Shown here in pieces: positions 1 to 9,462 of a stretch of DNA of 64,000 nucleotides (position 1 is its first letter; every line of letters starts with the position of its first letter). The notes under the pieces were generated by a model. The model saw nothing but the letters and a program-made list of their open reading frames with translations, was not told where the DNA came from and ran no database searches. The position numbers and the translations under genes were made by a program. The stretch lies in assembly GCA_021325635.1 (NCBI GenBank), contig JAJPGV010000015.1:1-64000 (forward strand), given 5' to 3'. The DNA is from Chloroflexota bacterium. GTDB lineage: Bacteria; Chloroflexota; JAJPGV01.

Positions 1-1
1 C

Positions 2-142
2 AGCGTCGCCACCTTCGTGGACCAGTATTCCGAGATGCTCAACGCCAACAGCAGCGACCACCGCGCCTGGTACCGACATATGCTGGAGATGATCGAGGCC
101 CCGCCGCAATACTGGCAGGGTGAGCTGGTGCAAGAGGGATAA
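2..142 (+). CDS. C-terminal end of an unrecognised protein (partial)
   Basis: The window opens inside an open frame that ends in TAA at 140-142. The 46 visible residues are acidic and aromatic-rich (FVDQYSEML, then APPQYWQGELVQEG at the end). I recognise no family from this tail. The gene points toward the convergent unknown gene at 699-1295, and the RNA locus lies between them. Frame openness and the stop immediately before a non-coding stretch support a real gene end, but the body is outside the window. Confidence 0.5.
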   Translation, partial: SVATFVDQYSEMLNANSSDHRAWYRHMLEMIEAPPQYWQGELVQEG

Positions 143-214
143 CCGGCCAACACGGGGCAATCAACCCGGCTGGACGTTTGTCAAGCCCTCCACACGCCCC
201 GGAATAACCAGCTG

Positions 215-244
215 TTGACAGCTCGTTTGTCGTCCGTTTACAAA
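215..244 (+). promoter_or_regulatory. Sigma-70-type promoter for the structured RNA
   Basis: A consensus -35 TTGACA lies at 215-220. After an 18-bp spacer comes TACAAA at 239-244, a 4/6 match to the -10 box. The predicted transcription start is near 251, where the hairpin-rich stretch begins. No coding region follows, so the promoter appears to serve the RNA. Confidence 0.5.
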
Positions 245-250
245 GTTCAG

Positions 251-665
251 GCTGGCGGACTCATGTCGCGGCAAAACCTACTTGACCAGGATCCTGGCCG
301 GCCTACTATGAGCCCTGCGAATCCCGAGTAACCCGGGAAGCGCGAAGGGAGCCTGAATCACCAGGCCGAGGCAGCGGGCAGGGACCTCGCTGGGCCGGAG
401 GCGAAAGCCGCCGGTTGCGACGAGTGTTTCGGTCCGTATCCGGGGGCAGCCGCAAGGCCAGCCCGGAAGAAGCCCGGTTCGGGGAGGGCTTGGCCGGTAG
501 CCGTAAGGCTGCTTGTCAGGATCTTCTCGGGCCAGGGTCAAAGCCGGAGCCCGGAGGAGCCAGCTCGCTGGGCCCAGGTTGGTGCAAGCCAGCCCAGAGC
601 CCGCTAACGAGCAGCGGTAAAGGCCGACGAAGCGACTTCCCGAGTTTGCTCGGGACTTGCATTTT
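251..665 (+). ncRNA. Candidate structured non-coding RNA, about 400 nt
   Basis: This stretch lies between two convergent genes and has no convincing reading frame. It folds by eye into many GC-rich hairpins. Three have GNRA tetraloops: CCGG-A-GGC/GCC-G-CCGG with GAAA (395-414), GCC/GGC with GCAA inside TCCGGG/CCCGGA (439-467), and GTAGCC/GGCTGC with GTAA (497-512). Others are GCCTG/CAGGC (351-366), CGGGC/GCCCG (528-553), GGTTGG/CCAGCC (577-594), CCGCT/AGCGG (601-617) and a terminal CCCGAG/CTCGGG (639-654). A promoter sits just upstream. I did not find the universal RNase P core, a tmRNA tRNA-like end or tag frame, or the SRP helix 8 signature. Class and function are unknown; the 5' and 3' ends are inferred. 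Confidence 0.5.
639..665 (+). terminator. Terminator-like hairpin ending the structured RNA
   Basis: CCCGAG/CTCGGG forms a 6-bp stem with a TTTG loop (639-654). It is followed by ACTTGCATTTT, a weak T tract. The orientation suits the + strand RNA. The T tract is imperfect, so termination could be partial. Confidence 0.45.
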
Positions 666-698
666 CAGGGACACTTCCCGCCCGCGCCGGACCGGGAT

Positions 699-1295
699 CT
701 AGTTGAACGTCGGCGACATGGCCTGGGCAAGGCGCCGGTTGGCTTCCCAGAAGGCAAACGCCACCCGCCACTCGTTGCGCTGCACCACCCGGTGGAAGCC
801 CGCGTCGCGGGCCTGCAGTGTCACCTCTCGCACCGTGGCCACGGTGCGCACGAACTCCGCCAGGTTGCGAGGGCCCGTCACCGACGCCCGAATAGCAGGC
901 GCCTGATAGAAAGGCGCCTTGACCTGGCGCATGCAGCCGGCGGCCAGGTAGGCGAAGCTGGCGGCCAGGGCTTCGGCCGCGTCGGTCATGCGCAGCTTGG
1001 GCTCGGTCAGCTCGAAGACCCCGAGGCGATCCCACAATGCCTGCCGGATCCGCTCGACGGCAACGTGATCGATGTAGCGGGCATCCTGGCGCGTATAGGT
1101 CGTGAAATACGGCGACTCGACACCCTCTTCGATCTCGGTCAGATAGCTCAGCGCGTCGCCGGCAATGGCCTCGCGCGCCTCCTCCACCTCCGGAGCGCTG
1201 CCGTCCGGCGGCTCCATCACCAACAGCATCTGCGAATTCCTCGCCACCCGACCGTAGCGGGAGAACTCTCGCAAGTTGTCGTTCGCGTCACTCAT
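699..1295 (-). CDS. Conserved-looking hypothetical protein, 198 aa
   Basis: The protein is soluble and charged, with no signal peptide or membrane segment. I recognise no domain. The ATG at 1295 is preceded by AGGAGG at good spacing (complement of 1303-1308), which supports this start. The N-terminal part is acidic (EVEEAREAI), and the middle contains an aromatic patch SPYFTTYTRQDARYIDH. The C-terminal third is helical and rich in Arg and Trp (RNEWRVAFAFWEANRRLAQ). It is transcribed alone, away from glyS, and its 3' end faces the structured RNA. No function is proposed. Confidence 0.7.
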   Translation of the reverse strand: MSDANDNLREFSRYGRVARNSQMLLVMEPPDGSAPEVEEAREAIAGDALSYLTEIEEGVESPYFTTYTRQDARYIDHVAVERIRQALWDRLGVFELTEPKLRMTDAAEALAASFAYLAAGCMRQVKAPFYQAPAIRASVTGPRNLAEFVRTVATVREVTLQARDAGFHRVVQRNEWRVAFAFWEANRRLAQAMSPTFN

Positions 1296-1475
1296 CGGAC
1301 GAGCCTCCTGTCCGGACTATCGACCGTTGGTTGAAAGATTTAACGAAACGATGACTTTCGTATAACGCAATACCAGCACCATTCCAGGCCCAAACCAGGT
1401 CGAATTGGCCAGGAAATCCCGGACCGCTCATGGGCGCTTAGGCGCCGTTCTCCCATCAAAGGGCACCGCGAGGAT

Positions 1476-1494
1476 GACGCCCTTTAGGGGCGTC
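1476..1494 (-). terminator. Weak hairpin downstream of glyS
   Basis: GACGCCC/GGGCGTC forms a 7-bp stem around a short loop, 14 bp past the glyS stop on the minus strand. No T tract follows, so it is at best an atypical terminator or RNA-stabilising end. Confidence 0.3.
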
Positions 1495-1507
1495 GAGGCG
1501 GGGCGGG

Positions 1508-2818
1508 CTAGCCTATGCGGTCGAGAGCGTCCTGCAGCGCTTCGCGCAGCCGGTCGATTGATACGCGCTGCTGCTCCATGCTGTCGCGCTCGCGGATGGT
1601 GACGGCATTGTCTTCCAGGGACTGGAAGTCCACGGTGACGCATAGTGGCGTGCCGATCTCATCCTGCCGGCGATAGCGTTTCCCGATACTGGCCGTCTCG
1701 TCGTAGTCCGTCACGAAATGCGGCCGCAGCTCGTGCTCCAGGCGGAGGGCCAGCTCCGTGAGGTTCTCCTTCTTGGACAGTGGCAGGAAGGCAACCTTGA
1801 TGGGCGCAATGTCCTTGCTGAAGCGCAGGATCACGCGTACGCCATCCTTGTCCGGCTCCTCGTCGTAGGCATCCAGCAGCAGGGTGAGGGCGGCGCGGTC
1901 GGCGCCCGCGGAGGTTTCGATGACCCACGGCAGGAAACGCTCGTTGGCCGCATCGTCGAAGTAGGTGAGGTCCTTGCCGCTGAACTGCTGGTGGCGGCTC
2001 AGGTCCCAATCGCCGCGGTTGTGAATCCCCTCAAGCTCCTTCCAGCCGAACGGGAAGTCGTACTCGATGTCCATGGCTTTGCGCGCATAATGCGCCAGCT
2101 CATCGGGGCCGTGCTCGCGGAAGCGCAGCTTGTCCTTCTTGATCCCCAGGTCCAGGTACCACTGCATGCGCTGGTGCCGCCAGTACTCGAAGGTATCCTC
2201 GTCGGTCCCGGGCTTGATGAAGTACTGCATCTCCATCTGCTCGAACTCACGCGAGCGGAAGATGAAGTTGCCCGGCGAGATCTCGTTGCGGAAGGCTTTG
2301 CCGATCTGCGCGATGCCGAACGGGATGCGCCGGCGGCTACTCTGGCGAACGTTCTCGAAGTTCACGTAGATGCCCTGCGCCGTCTCCGGCCGCAGGTACA
2401 CCACGGCGGCGTCCTCCTCCACCGGACCCATGAACGTCTTGAACATGAGGTTGAACTGCCGAGCCTCGCCGATGTTCGTGCTGCGGCAGTTGGGGCAGCG
2501 GGCGTCCCGGATCTCGTCCGCCCGGAAGCGGTGCCTGCAGTCCCTGCAATCGACCATGGGATCGGTGAAGTTCTCCACGTGGCCCGACGCCTCCCATACG
2601 CGAGGATGCATCAGGATGGCAGCGTCGAGCGGCTCCACGTCGTCACGCAGCTGGGTCATGGTCCGCATCCAGGCAGCCTTGACGTTGCCCTTCAGCCGGA
2701 CGCCGAGCGGGCCGTAGTCCCAACAGGCATTGATGCCACCGTAGATCTCGCTGCTGGGAAAAATGAAGCCGCGCCGCTTGGCCAGCGAAGTGATCTTGTC
2801 GATCAGGGATTCAGGCAA
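1508..2818 (-). CDS. glyS: Glycine--tRNA ligase (single-chain, class II)
   Basis: It charges tRNA-Gly with glycine in the cytoplasm. At 436 aa it matches the homodimeric bacterial/eukaryotic-type enzyme rather than the alpha/beta heterotetramer. A zinc ribbon is formed by C91/C94 and C108/C111. The class II motif 2 region reads [19 protein letters not shown]. The motif 3 region carries GADRAAL, and a C-terminal anticodon-binding domain follows (PIKVAFLPL onward). The start is a TTG 6 nt after the aldolase stop, inside a two-gene transcription unit, so translation is probably coupled. No T-box leader is visible upstream of the unit. Identification is secure; the TTG start is likely. Confidence 0.95.
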   Translation of the reverse strand: MPESLIDKITSLAKRRGFIFPSSEIYGGINACWDYGPLGVRLKGNVKAAWMRTMTQLRDDVEPLDAAILMHPRVWEASGHVENFTDPMVDCRDCRHRFRADEIRDARCPNCRSTNIGEARQFNLMFKTFMGPVEEDAAVVYLRPETAQGIYVNFENVRQSSRRRIPFGIAQIGKAFRNEISPGNFIFRSREFEQMEMQYFIKPGTDEDTFEYWRHQRMQWYLDLGIKKDKLRFREHGPDELAHYARKAMDIEYDFPFGWKELEGIHNRGDWDLSRHQQFSGKDLTYFDDAANERFLPWVIETSAGADRAALTLLLDAYDEEPDKDGVRVILRFSKDIAPIKVAFLPLSKKENLTELALRLEHELRPHFVTDYDETASIGKRYRRQDEIGTPLCVTVDFQSLEDNAVTIRERDSMEQQRVSIDRLREALQDALDRIG

Positions 2819-2823
2819 GGTGC

Positions 2824-3765
2824 CTATGCCACCCCCGCCAGGATTTTGGCGCCGGTGTAGACGTCCATGATCTCGTGCAGCAGGGCGATGCCTTCCTGCA
2901 TCGGGCGCTGGAAGGAGTTGCGGCCCACGATAGACCCGAAGCCGCCGCCCTGGGCAATGCCGCGGATTTCGGCCAGCACCTCTTCGGTGCTCTTGGCCTC
3001 ACCGCCGGAGAAGATCACGATGCGCCGCCCGTTGAACGCGGACTGAACCACGTGGCGCACCCGGTCCGACAGGGTGGCCATCGGAATGCCACAGCGCTCG
3101 AACACCTTGCGCGCCTCTTCCTGCTCGATGTGCTCGCTCGGCGGCTTGACCTTGATGACGTTCGCGCCCATCTGCGCGGCGATCTGCGCCGCGTAGGCCG
3201 ACACGTCCACGGCGGTCTCACCCGCCTTCGACAGGCCGGCTCCGCGCGGGTAGCTCCAGACCACCACAGCGAGCCCTTTGGCCTTGGCTTCCAGCGTCAG
3301 CTCACGCAGCTCCTCGTACATGGTGTTGCGCGCGCTCGAGCCGGGGTAGATGGTGAAGCCGATGGCGCAGCAGCCGAGCCGCAGAGCGTCATCTACCGAG
3401 CCGGTGACCGCCGGGCAGGGCTCCATCTTGGCCAGCGTGTCCGAATTGTTCAGCTTGAGGATGAGCGGCACCTGGCCGGCAAATTCCGCGGCGCCGGCCT
3501 CCAGGAAGCCGAGCGGCGCGGCATAGGCGTTGCAGCCTGCCTCGATCGCCAGCCGGAAGTGATAGCGTGGGTCGTAGCCGTCCGGGTTCGGAGCGAAAGA
3601 GCGCGCGGGGCCGTGCTCGAAGCCCTGGTCCACCGGCAGGATCACCATCTTGCCGCTGCCACCGATGCGACCGTGGTTGAGCATCCGGGCCAGGTTGGTC
3701 AGGACGCCGGGATTCTCGCCGTTGTACCAGGACAGGATCTCTCGAACGCGATCAGTCATACGCAC
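2824..3765 (-). CDS. Fructose-bisphosphate aldolase class I (DhnA/archaeal type)
   Basis: This 313-residue TIM-barrel protein belongs to the DeoC/FbaB family. It cleaves fructose 1,6-bisphosphate to glyceraldehyde-3-phosphate and dihydroxyacetone phosphate. Family-typical segments are [16 protein letters not shown] near residue 45, [19 protein letters not shown], and ANVIKVKPP, which carries the presumed Schiff-base lysine. The phosphate-binding end IFSGGEAK...GSIVGRN is present. It starts at ATG 3765 and is the first gene of the unit with glyS. Related DhnA proteins include transaldolase-like enzymes, but length and motifs fit the aldolase. Confidence 0.9.
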   Translation of the reverse strand: MRMTDRVREILSWYNGENPGVLTNLARMLNHGRIGGSGKMVILPVDQGFEHGPARSFAPNPDGYDPRYHFRLAIEAGCNAYAAPLGFLEAGAAEFAGQVPLILKLNNSDTLAKMEPCPAVTGSVDDALRLGCCAIGFTIYPGSSARNTMYEELRELTLEAKAKGLAVVVWSYPRGAGLSKAGETAVDVSAYAAQIAAQMGANVIKVKPPSEHIEQEEARKVFERCGIPMATLSDRVRHVVQSAFNGRRIVIFSGGEAKSTEEVLAEIRGIAQGGGFGSIVGRNSFQRPMQEGIALLHEIMDVYTGAKILAGVA

Positions 3766-3878
3766 TCCCTACGACAAAGTTCAGACCGCGGCGTCTGCCG
3801 GAAATGCCACGCACACTCATCCCAAGGTTACAGCAAGATTAGCGCCCGGATCGGCGTGAAAAGCGTGTTCCGAAGCGG

Positions 3879-4187
3879 TCAGGGAAGGCTGACGTAGGCC
3901 GGCACGCAGATCAGGCACACGCCAAGGTGATCGAGCAGCCAGGCGATTCCCAGGGTGATCCACGGCAGCACCATGATGATCCAGTACGGCCATTCGACCT
4001 GCGGGCCCGACGGACCCGAGTGCCGGGGTGGCGGCCACAGCGGCCCATCCTCGCCAACGGATGGGGGCTGGCCGCTGCTCGGCAGGAACCGCCGGCCAGC
4101 GCGGGCCTTGGCGCGAGCCACGTCGCGGGGACGGCCCGTCCAGGGCGAAGCGCCGGGGCGGAGCGGGGATCGCAACCCGGCCAGCAC
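3879..4187 (-). CDS. Possible small membrane protein, up to 102 aa
   Basis: This frame lies downstream of the RND pump gene on the same strand. Its C-terminal third is a convincing hydrophobic segment (WIIMVLPWITLGIAWLLDHL, then GVCLICVPAYV). The N-terminal part is Arg/Pro/Gly-rich and may be untranslated, with initiation further in. No strong ribosome-binding site precedes the GTG at 4187. I recognise no family. The rest of the 467-bp gap between the aldolase and pump genes shows nothing else. Confidence 0.35.
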   Translation of the reverse strand: MLAGLRSPLRPGASPWTGRPRDVARAKARAGRRFLPSSGQPPSVGEDGPLWPPPRHSGPSGPQVEWPYWIIMVLPWITLGIAWLLDHLGVCLICVPAYVSLP

Positions 4188-4232
4188 CTCGAGCGTGGCT
4201 GCGCGACTGCGCCTCTTCAGGGCAGTGTCCCG

Positions 4233-7200
4233 CTACACCGCTTGGCCCGGAGCATCGTCCGACGCGCCCGCCATAATGGGCGCGGCCTCCATGGAGACTG
4301 GCCGAACGGCATCGGTCTTCCGGCGCAGGACGAAGTTCTGGAAGTCGTCCAGGTAGGTGTAGGCGCAGGGCACGAGCACCAACGTCAGCAACGTCGAGGT
4401 GATCATGCCGCCAAGCACTACGACGGCCATCGGCGAGCGCGACTCTGCGCCGTCGCCAAGCTTGAGCGCCAGCGGAATCATGGCAAACACCAGCGTCATG
4501 GTGGTCATGAGGATAGGCCGCAAGCGAGTGGGTCCGGCCTCCAGCAAAGCCTCGCGGCGAGACATCCCCCGAGACCGCAGTGTGTTGGTGAAATCGACCA
4601 GCAGGATGGCGTTCTTAGCCACCAGACCGACCAGCATGATCATGCCGATCATCGAGAAAATGTTGATCGTGTCGCCCACCACCATGAGCCCGAAGAAGGC
4701 ACCGACCAGCGCGACCGGCAAGCACATGATCACGGCGAAGGGGTAGATGAACGATTCATACAGCGCCGCGGTGAGCATGTACATGAGCACGATGGACAGC
4801 GCCAGCGCCTGCAGCAGCGCCGCGAAGGCGGTATTCAACTGCGTGCCCTGGCCGCTGATGTCGACGGTGTAGCCAACCGGAAGGTCCAGCGTCTTGATCT
4901 GGGTTTGGACATCCCGAATCACGTCACCCACCGACCGCCCACTCACGTTGCCTTGGACCTCGATCTCACGGGCGCGGTTGTACCTGGCAATCGAGGACGG
5001 GCTTGAGCTTCGGACGATTGTGGACACCTGGTCCAGGCGCACGACCGTTCCCTTGGTCGTCAGGATCGGGATCGCTGCCAGCTGGTCGGGCGTGAGGGTT
5101 TCGGCCCCCTTCAATTGCAGCAGAACGTCGATCTGGTCCTGTCCTTCCGGCCGCAGCTGCGTGGCTACCACGCCCTGAACCGCGGTTCGCAAGGTCGAGG
5201 CGATCGTTTGAGCGGTCACGCCCTGGTCGGCCGCCTTCGTGCGGTCGACGACCGCGCGATACTCGGGCGCCGGCGCAATGCGTGACGTCCTGACCTCGAT
5301 GGCTCCGGGCGTGTTCTGCACCATGCTCAACACCTGAGCCGTGAGCGCCTGCAAGGTGGAGTAGTCCTGGCCACGAATCACGACGGTGAGTGGCGAGCCA
5401 CCGCCGCCGATCAGCGGTGAGGGAACCTGGGTTCGAACCTGCGCCCCCACGATCCCGGCCCCGATAGAGCGCACCTGACTCACCACGTCGAACACCGTTC
5501 GCGAGCGCTGTCCCTTGTCAACGAGGCCCACCGCGATAGAAGCGCTCTGCTCGTTGGTGCCGCCGAAGCCGCCTCCGACGCTGGTGTAGACCGACTGCAC
5601 CTCGGGCATCTTCAACAGGGCTGCTTCCATCTGCTGCGCAGCCTTGTCCGTCGCCGATACGGCGGTGCCAACCGGCATCTGGATGTTCACGTTGAACTGG
5701 TTGTCGTCTTCCTGGGGAACGAACTCTGTGCCGACGATATGCAGCGGGATGAAGGAGATGACCAGCGCCAGCATGCCAAAGCCGACGAGGACCGGCAGCC
5801 AGCGGACCCGCAGCGCTCGATCGAGCACCTGCCTGTAGCCGCGTGCCATTCGATTGAAGCCGCGCTCCCAGGCCCTGGTGAACCTGGCCCAGAGGTTATT
5901 CCCGGCGATATGCTCGAGCGCTTCACCTTTGAGCAACCGCGACGCCAGCATCGGCGTCAGGGTGAATGACACGAGCAGCGAGCACAGGGTCGCGGCCACG
6001 ATGGTGAGACCGAATTCCTTAAACAGCTGGCCAATGTTGCCGGCCATGAACGCGACCGGGGTGTAGACGACTACGTCGGTGAAGGTGATGGCTATGGCCG
6101 CCAGGCCAATTTCAGAGCGACCATTGAGGGCGGCATCCCAGGGTTTCTCGCCCATGGCTAAATGGCGGTTGATGTTTTCGAGCACGACAATCGAGTCGTC
6201 GACCAGAATGCCGATCAGCAGCGCCAGCGCCATCAGCGACATCGTGTCGAGATTGAAGCCCAGCAGGTACATCACGAAGAACGTTGTGATGAGCGACGTG
6301 GGGATGGCCACCAGAACCATCAGCGTGTTGCGGATGGTGTGCAGAAAAACGAGGAGCACGCTGGCCGTCAGGAGGATCGCCAGGTACAGGTTGCGCTGCA
6401 CGTCATTCACGGCAGCACGTGTGAAGATGGCCTGATCGTTCACGATTCGGAACTGAATCCCGCTCGCACCCATGGACGCCTGGATCCTGTCCAGCGCGGA
6501 CCGAACGTCGCTGGACAGCTTGATGCCATTCACCCCGGATTGGGCGGTGATGGACATGCCGACGGCGGCGTTGCCATTCAAGCGCTGGAAGGTCGACTGA
6601 GCTGCCGTCGTATCGAGCACCTGAGCGACGTCCTTCAGGTACACGACCTGATTGGACGTACTGCCAACGACCACATTGGCGGCGCCGCTGAGACCCACCG
6701 AGCTTGCTGACGCCGTTGGATTGGCGCTGCTTCCAGCGCCGCCTCCCCCCGCCCCACCCGGCGTATTGATGACGATGAGATTCAGGTCGGCCGGTGTCTG
6801 CGCCAGGGCTTGCGTTCGGGTATTGAAGACCTGAAGGCTGGTGCGGATTGGTCCGCCCGGCTGGCCAACGTTCTGATTGACCAGCGCATTCTGCACCTGG
6901 GTCAAAGACAGGCCGTAGCCGCGCAGCTTGTCGGTGTCCACCCGGACCTGCACCTGTCGAGTCACGCCGCCCGTGACGGTGGCGTCGGCCACACCCGGGA
7001 CCGATTGAATGAGCGGTTGGATGTTGTCGTTGACTGTCTGGGTCAGATCCTGAGGACTGAGCTTGTCGGACGAAACGGCGATGTTCATCACCGGGAAAGC
7101 GGTGATGTCGGCCTTGGAGATGGAAGGATCGCTGGCATCAGTCGGAAGGCGCCGCCGAACCTGATTGACCTTGCGTTCGACGTCGATGGACGCCGCGTTG

Positions 7201-7502
7201 ACGTCCGTGCCCTCGACGAAGCGGATGCCCACACGGGAGCTGCCCTCATTTGAGTCGGAGCTGATGGTGTCGATCCCGTTGAGACCGATAACGGCGTTCT
7301 CGATAGGAATGGTGACCAGCGATTCGACGTCCTCGGGCGCCGCGCCGGGATAGCTGACAAAGATGTTGATCGACGGAAAGCTGATCGGTGGAAAGCGCTC
7401 CACCGGCAGCCGGGTGTAAGCCACGATGCCCATGGCGGCAAGCGCCAGGAACATCATGGTGATGGCCACCGGCCGGATGAGCGCGACGCGTGTAAGACCC
7501 AT
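4233..7502 (-). CDS. RND multidrug efflux transporter, AcrB/MexB (HAE1) type
   Basis: This is a 1089-residue inner-membrane proton-drug antiporter. Twelve membrane spans are organised as 1+5 and 1+5 around two large extracytoplasmic loops. The proton-relay pair occurs in ILVDDSIVVLENI, and the family segment VGLVAKNAILLVDF marks the second half. The N-terminus (LIRPVAITMMFLALAAMGI) is the usual first helix. A Gly/Ser/Ala-rich insertion of about 40 residues (starting GGAGGGGAGSSANP) interrupts the first loop. The start ATG overlaps the adaptor stop as TAATG, so the two are translationally coupled. No outer-membrane factor gene is adjacent. Substrate unknown. Confidence 0.93.
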   Translation of the reverse strand: MGLTRVALIRPVAITMMFLALAAMGIVAYTRLPVERFPPISFPSINIFVSYPGAAPEDVESLVTIPIENAVIGLNGIDTISSDSNEGSSRVGIRFVEGTDVNAASIDVERKVNQVRRRLPTDASDPSISKADITAFPVMNIAVSSDKLSPQDLTQTVNDNIQPLIQSVPGVADATVTGGVTRQVQVRVDTDKLRGYGLSLTQVQNALVNQNVGQPGGPIRTSLQVFNTRTQALAQTPADLNLIVINTPGGAGGGGAGSSANPTASASSVGLSGAANVVVGSTSNQVVYLKDVAQVLDTTAAQSTFQRLNGNAAVGMSITAQSGVNGIKLSSDVRSALDRIQASMGASGIQFRIVNDQAIFTRAAVNDVQRNLYLAILLTASVLLVFLHTIRNTLMVLVAIPTSLITTFFVMYLLGFNLDTMSLMALALLIGILVDDSIVVLENINRHLAMGEKPWDAALNGRSEIGLAAIAITFTDVVVYTPVAFMAGNIGQLFKEFGLTIVAATLCSLLVSFTLTPMLASRLLKGEALEHIAGNNLWARFTRAWERGFNRMARGYRQVLDRALRVRWLPVLVGFGMLALVISFIPLHIVGTEFVPQEDDNQFNVNIQMPVGTAVSATDKAAQQMEAALLKMPEVQSVYTSVGGGFGGTNEQSASIAVGLVDKGQRSRTVFDVVSQVRSIGAGIVGAQVRTQVPSPLIGGGGSPLTVVIRGQDYSTLQALTAQVLSMVQNTPGAIEVRTSRIAPAPEYRAVVDRTKAADQGVTAQTIASTLRTAVQGVVATQLRPEGQDQIDVLLQLKGAETLTPDQLAAIPILTTKGTVVRLDQVSTIVRSSSPSSIARYNRAREIEVQGNVSGRSVGDVIRDVQTQIKTLDLPVGYTVDISGQGTQLNTAFAALLQALALSIVLMYMLTAALYESFIYPFAVIMCLPVALVGAFFGLMVVGDTINIFSMIGMIMLVGLVAKNAILLVDFTNTLRSRGMSRREALLEAGPTRLRPILMTTMTLVFAMIPLALKLGDGAESRSPMAVVVLGGMITSTLLTLVLVPCAYTYLDDFQNFVLRRKTDAVRPVSMEAAPIMAGASDDAPGQAV

Positions 7503-9313
7503 TAGCTGCTAGCCCCCCCAGATGCTTGAGCGCTTGGTCTTGCTGACGCGTTCCCTTGTGACCCTTGGGGCCGGCCCGAAGCGTTCCCGCCCGCTTGGCC
7601 CCCTTGGCCGCCCTGGCCGGCGGGCCGAACCCGCTGATTGTTCGACAGCGACGTCTGCCCCGTTACGACAACGACGTCGCCCGGGTTGAGTCCGCTGACA
7701 ACCTCGACGTTCTTATCGTCCGAGGCCCCAAAGGTCACCGGCTTGAAGGTCGCAACCTGGCCGTTCTGGCCTTCCTGGACGACGTACACGCCCTGCTTTC
7801 CACTGTTATCAGTTGTCACCGCGTCCTTTGGTATGAGCAGCGCGTTGGGCTTCTCGCTCGTCTGAATTCGCACGCCCACGGACATCCCCGGCTTCAGCGT
7901 TCCGTCCTGGGCGCTGGGCACCACCCGCACCAGGAACGTCCGCGACTTAGGATCGGCCGCCGGCGAGATGGTGGCGATCTTGCCGTTGATGGGGCCGGAA
8001 ACCGCGGGCGAGGTCAGCTGCGCAGGCTGCCCTTCTTTAATGGAAGAGATCTGGTCCTGCGCCACGGGCAGGTCGATCTCGACGTCACTCGAAACGATGG
8101 TGAAGACGGGGACAGTCGTCGAGGCGAGCGCACCCTCCGACAGCAGCTTGGCGCTGATGACGCCATCGAATGGCGCCGTCACCTGGGTAAGCTGCTGGTT
8201 GACCTTCTGCACCTCCAGGTTGGCCACCGCCGCGTCGACGTTGGCCTGGGATGCCTGCAGGTCGTACTGGGTGTTCGGAGTAGCGGCCTCCCTGGCCAGC
8301 TGCGTCGCCTGGTCGACCGCCGCCTGCTGCTGCGTCAGGTCCTGCGCCGTGTTGGGCGTCTTGGCCAGAGCGAGCTGGGCCTGGGCCTGAGCAACCGCGG
8401 CTTGGGCCTGCTGCAGGTCGGTCGGGGCCGTCGCCAGGTCGGTGTTCACCTTTGTCTGCGCCTGGTTAACGGCATCCTGAAGCTGCAGCAGCGTATTGGG
8501 GTCCTGGTTGATGGCCAGGGTGTCGAGCGCGGAGTTGAGCGCGCTCTGCTGCGCATTGACGGTCGCGTTGGCAGCGTCGCACGTGCCGCCTGCGGTGCGG
8601 CACGAGGCGTCGCGGGTGATCTGCGACGAGAGCAGGTTATTCCTGGCAACCTCGACCGCCTTCTGGAAAGCATCCTGCTGGGCTCGGCTCTGGAAGACCG
8701 CCAGCTTGGCCTGGGCTGCCTCCAGCGCCGCCTTGTCGTTGGCCAGGGTATTGGCGTCGGTGCCGGACTGCAGCGCCTGGAGCTTGGCATTGGCCGTATC
8801 GAGGTTGGCCTGGGCGGCGGCAACGCTCTCCGACCGTCCCTGCTGCTGCATCAGGTCCAGCTTGGCCTTGGCCGCGGCCAGCGCCGCCTGCGTTCGGGCA
8901 ACTTCCTCGGGACGGCCCTGCGCCTGCGCCTTGGCTTGGTTGGCTTTGGCCACCTCGACGGCCGCTTCAGCCTGGCGGACGGCAGCGTCCTGAGTAACGT
9001 GATCAAGCTCCGCGACCTGCTGGCCGGCCGTGACGTGGTCGCCCACGTCAGCCATCAGCTTGACTACCAGTCCCGAGACCTTAGGAACGAGATTCACCTG
9101 TCGGGACGCGGTGACGTCTCCGGTGAAGCTGAGTCCCGCGGCGATAGGCCCTGTTTGAGCCGGAGCGGTATCCACGGGCGCCGGAGGAGGCCCGGCTGGC
9201 TTCGCCTGGGCCGAGGCGTTCGACGTTGAGCCGCCAGGTGTCCCACAAGCCGCGAGGAGCAGCAGAGCCCCCGAGCTGAGTGCTCCCCACGATGCCAGCC
9301 TTCGGTGAGTCAA
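7502..9313 (-). CDS. RND/HlyD-family membrane fusion (adaptor) lipoprotein
   Basis: This is the adaptor for the RND pump encoded next. The chosen start is TTG 9313, because GGAGG lies 5 nt upstream; it gives 603 aa with a lipoprotein signal ending LLLLAAC (Cys23). A biotinyl-lipoyl half follows (VNLVPKVSGLVVKLMADVGD). Then comes an exceptionally long Ala/Gln-rich coiled-coil hairpin of roughly 280 residues. The second lipoyl half and beta-barrel (QLTQVTAPFDGVISAKL, GQPAQLTSPAV) come next, then a low-complexity Gly/Gln/Ser tail. Typical adaptors have about 380 aa, so the hairpin accounts for most of the excess. An ATG further upstream at 9376 is possible but would bury the signal peptide. Confidence 0.9.
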   Translation of the reverse strand: MTHRRLASWGALSSGALLLLAACGTPGGSTSNASAQAKPAGPPPAPVDTAPAQTGPIAAGLSFTGDVTASRQVNLVPKVSGLVVKLMADVGDHVTAGQQVAELDHVTQDAAVRQAEAAVEVAKANQAKAQAQGRPEEVARTQAALAAAKAKLDLMQQQGRSESVAAAQANLDTANAKLQALQSGTDANTLANDKAALEAAQAKLAVFQSRAQQDAFQKAVEVARNNLLSSQITRDASCRTAGGTCDAANATVNAQQSALNSALDTLAINQDPNTLLQLQDAVNQAQTKVNTDLATAPTDLQQAQAAVAQAQAQLALAKTPNTAQDLTQQQAAVDQATQLAREAATPNTQYDLQASQANVDAAVANLEVQKVNQQLTQVTAPFDGVISAKLLSEGALASTTVPVFTIVSSDVEIDLPVAQDQISSIKEGQPAQLTSPAVSGPINGKIATISPAADPKSRTFLVRVVPSAQDGTLKPGMSVGVRIQTSEKPNALLIPKDAVTTDNSGKQGVYVVQEGQNGQVATFKPVTFGASDDKNVEVVSGLNPGDVVVVTGQTSLSNNQRVRPAGQGGQGGQAGGNASGRPQGSQGNASARPSAQASGGASS

Positions 9314-9462
9314 CGGGACCTCCAGGTATGAGTTCGAGTTCGGGTGTGATACCGAGCCGATCAAGCGAAGTTTCAACCTAGCCGCAATGTCCTAAAGAGA
9401 AAGCGGAATCAGCCAAAGGCCGGACGGCGGACACACATTTGTCGCAAGTACACGCTAGCGCC

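Noticed and set aside
251-665. Structured RNA as RNase P RNA, tmRNA, SRP RNA or a cobalamin riboswitch
   Set aside because: The size fits RNase P or tmRNA, but the GAGGAAAGTC core, tRNA-like end, tag frame and SRP GGAA-loop signature were not found. GGTGCAAG and GTCAGGA look cobalamin-like but are in the wrong order, and no vitamin gene follows.
3927-5006. 359-codon plus-strand frame over the pump gene end
   Set aside because: It is His/Arg/Gln-rich shadow sequence antisense to the conserved RND C-terminus.
7565-9229. 554-codon open frame antisense to the adaptor gene
   Set aside because: The adaptor's Ala/Gln-rich repeats leave the opposite strand open. The translation is low-complexity Leu/Gly/Arg with no domain.
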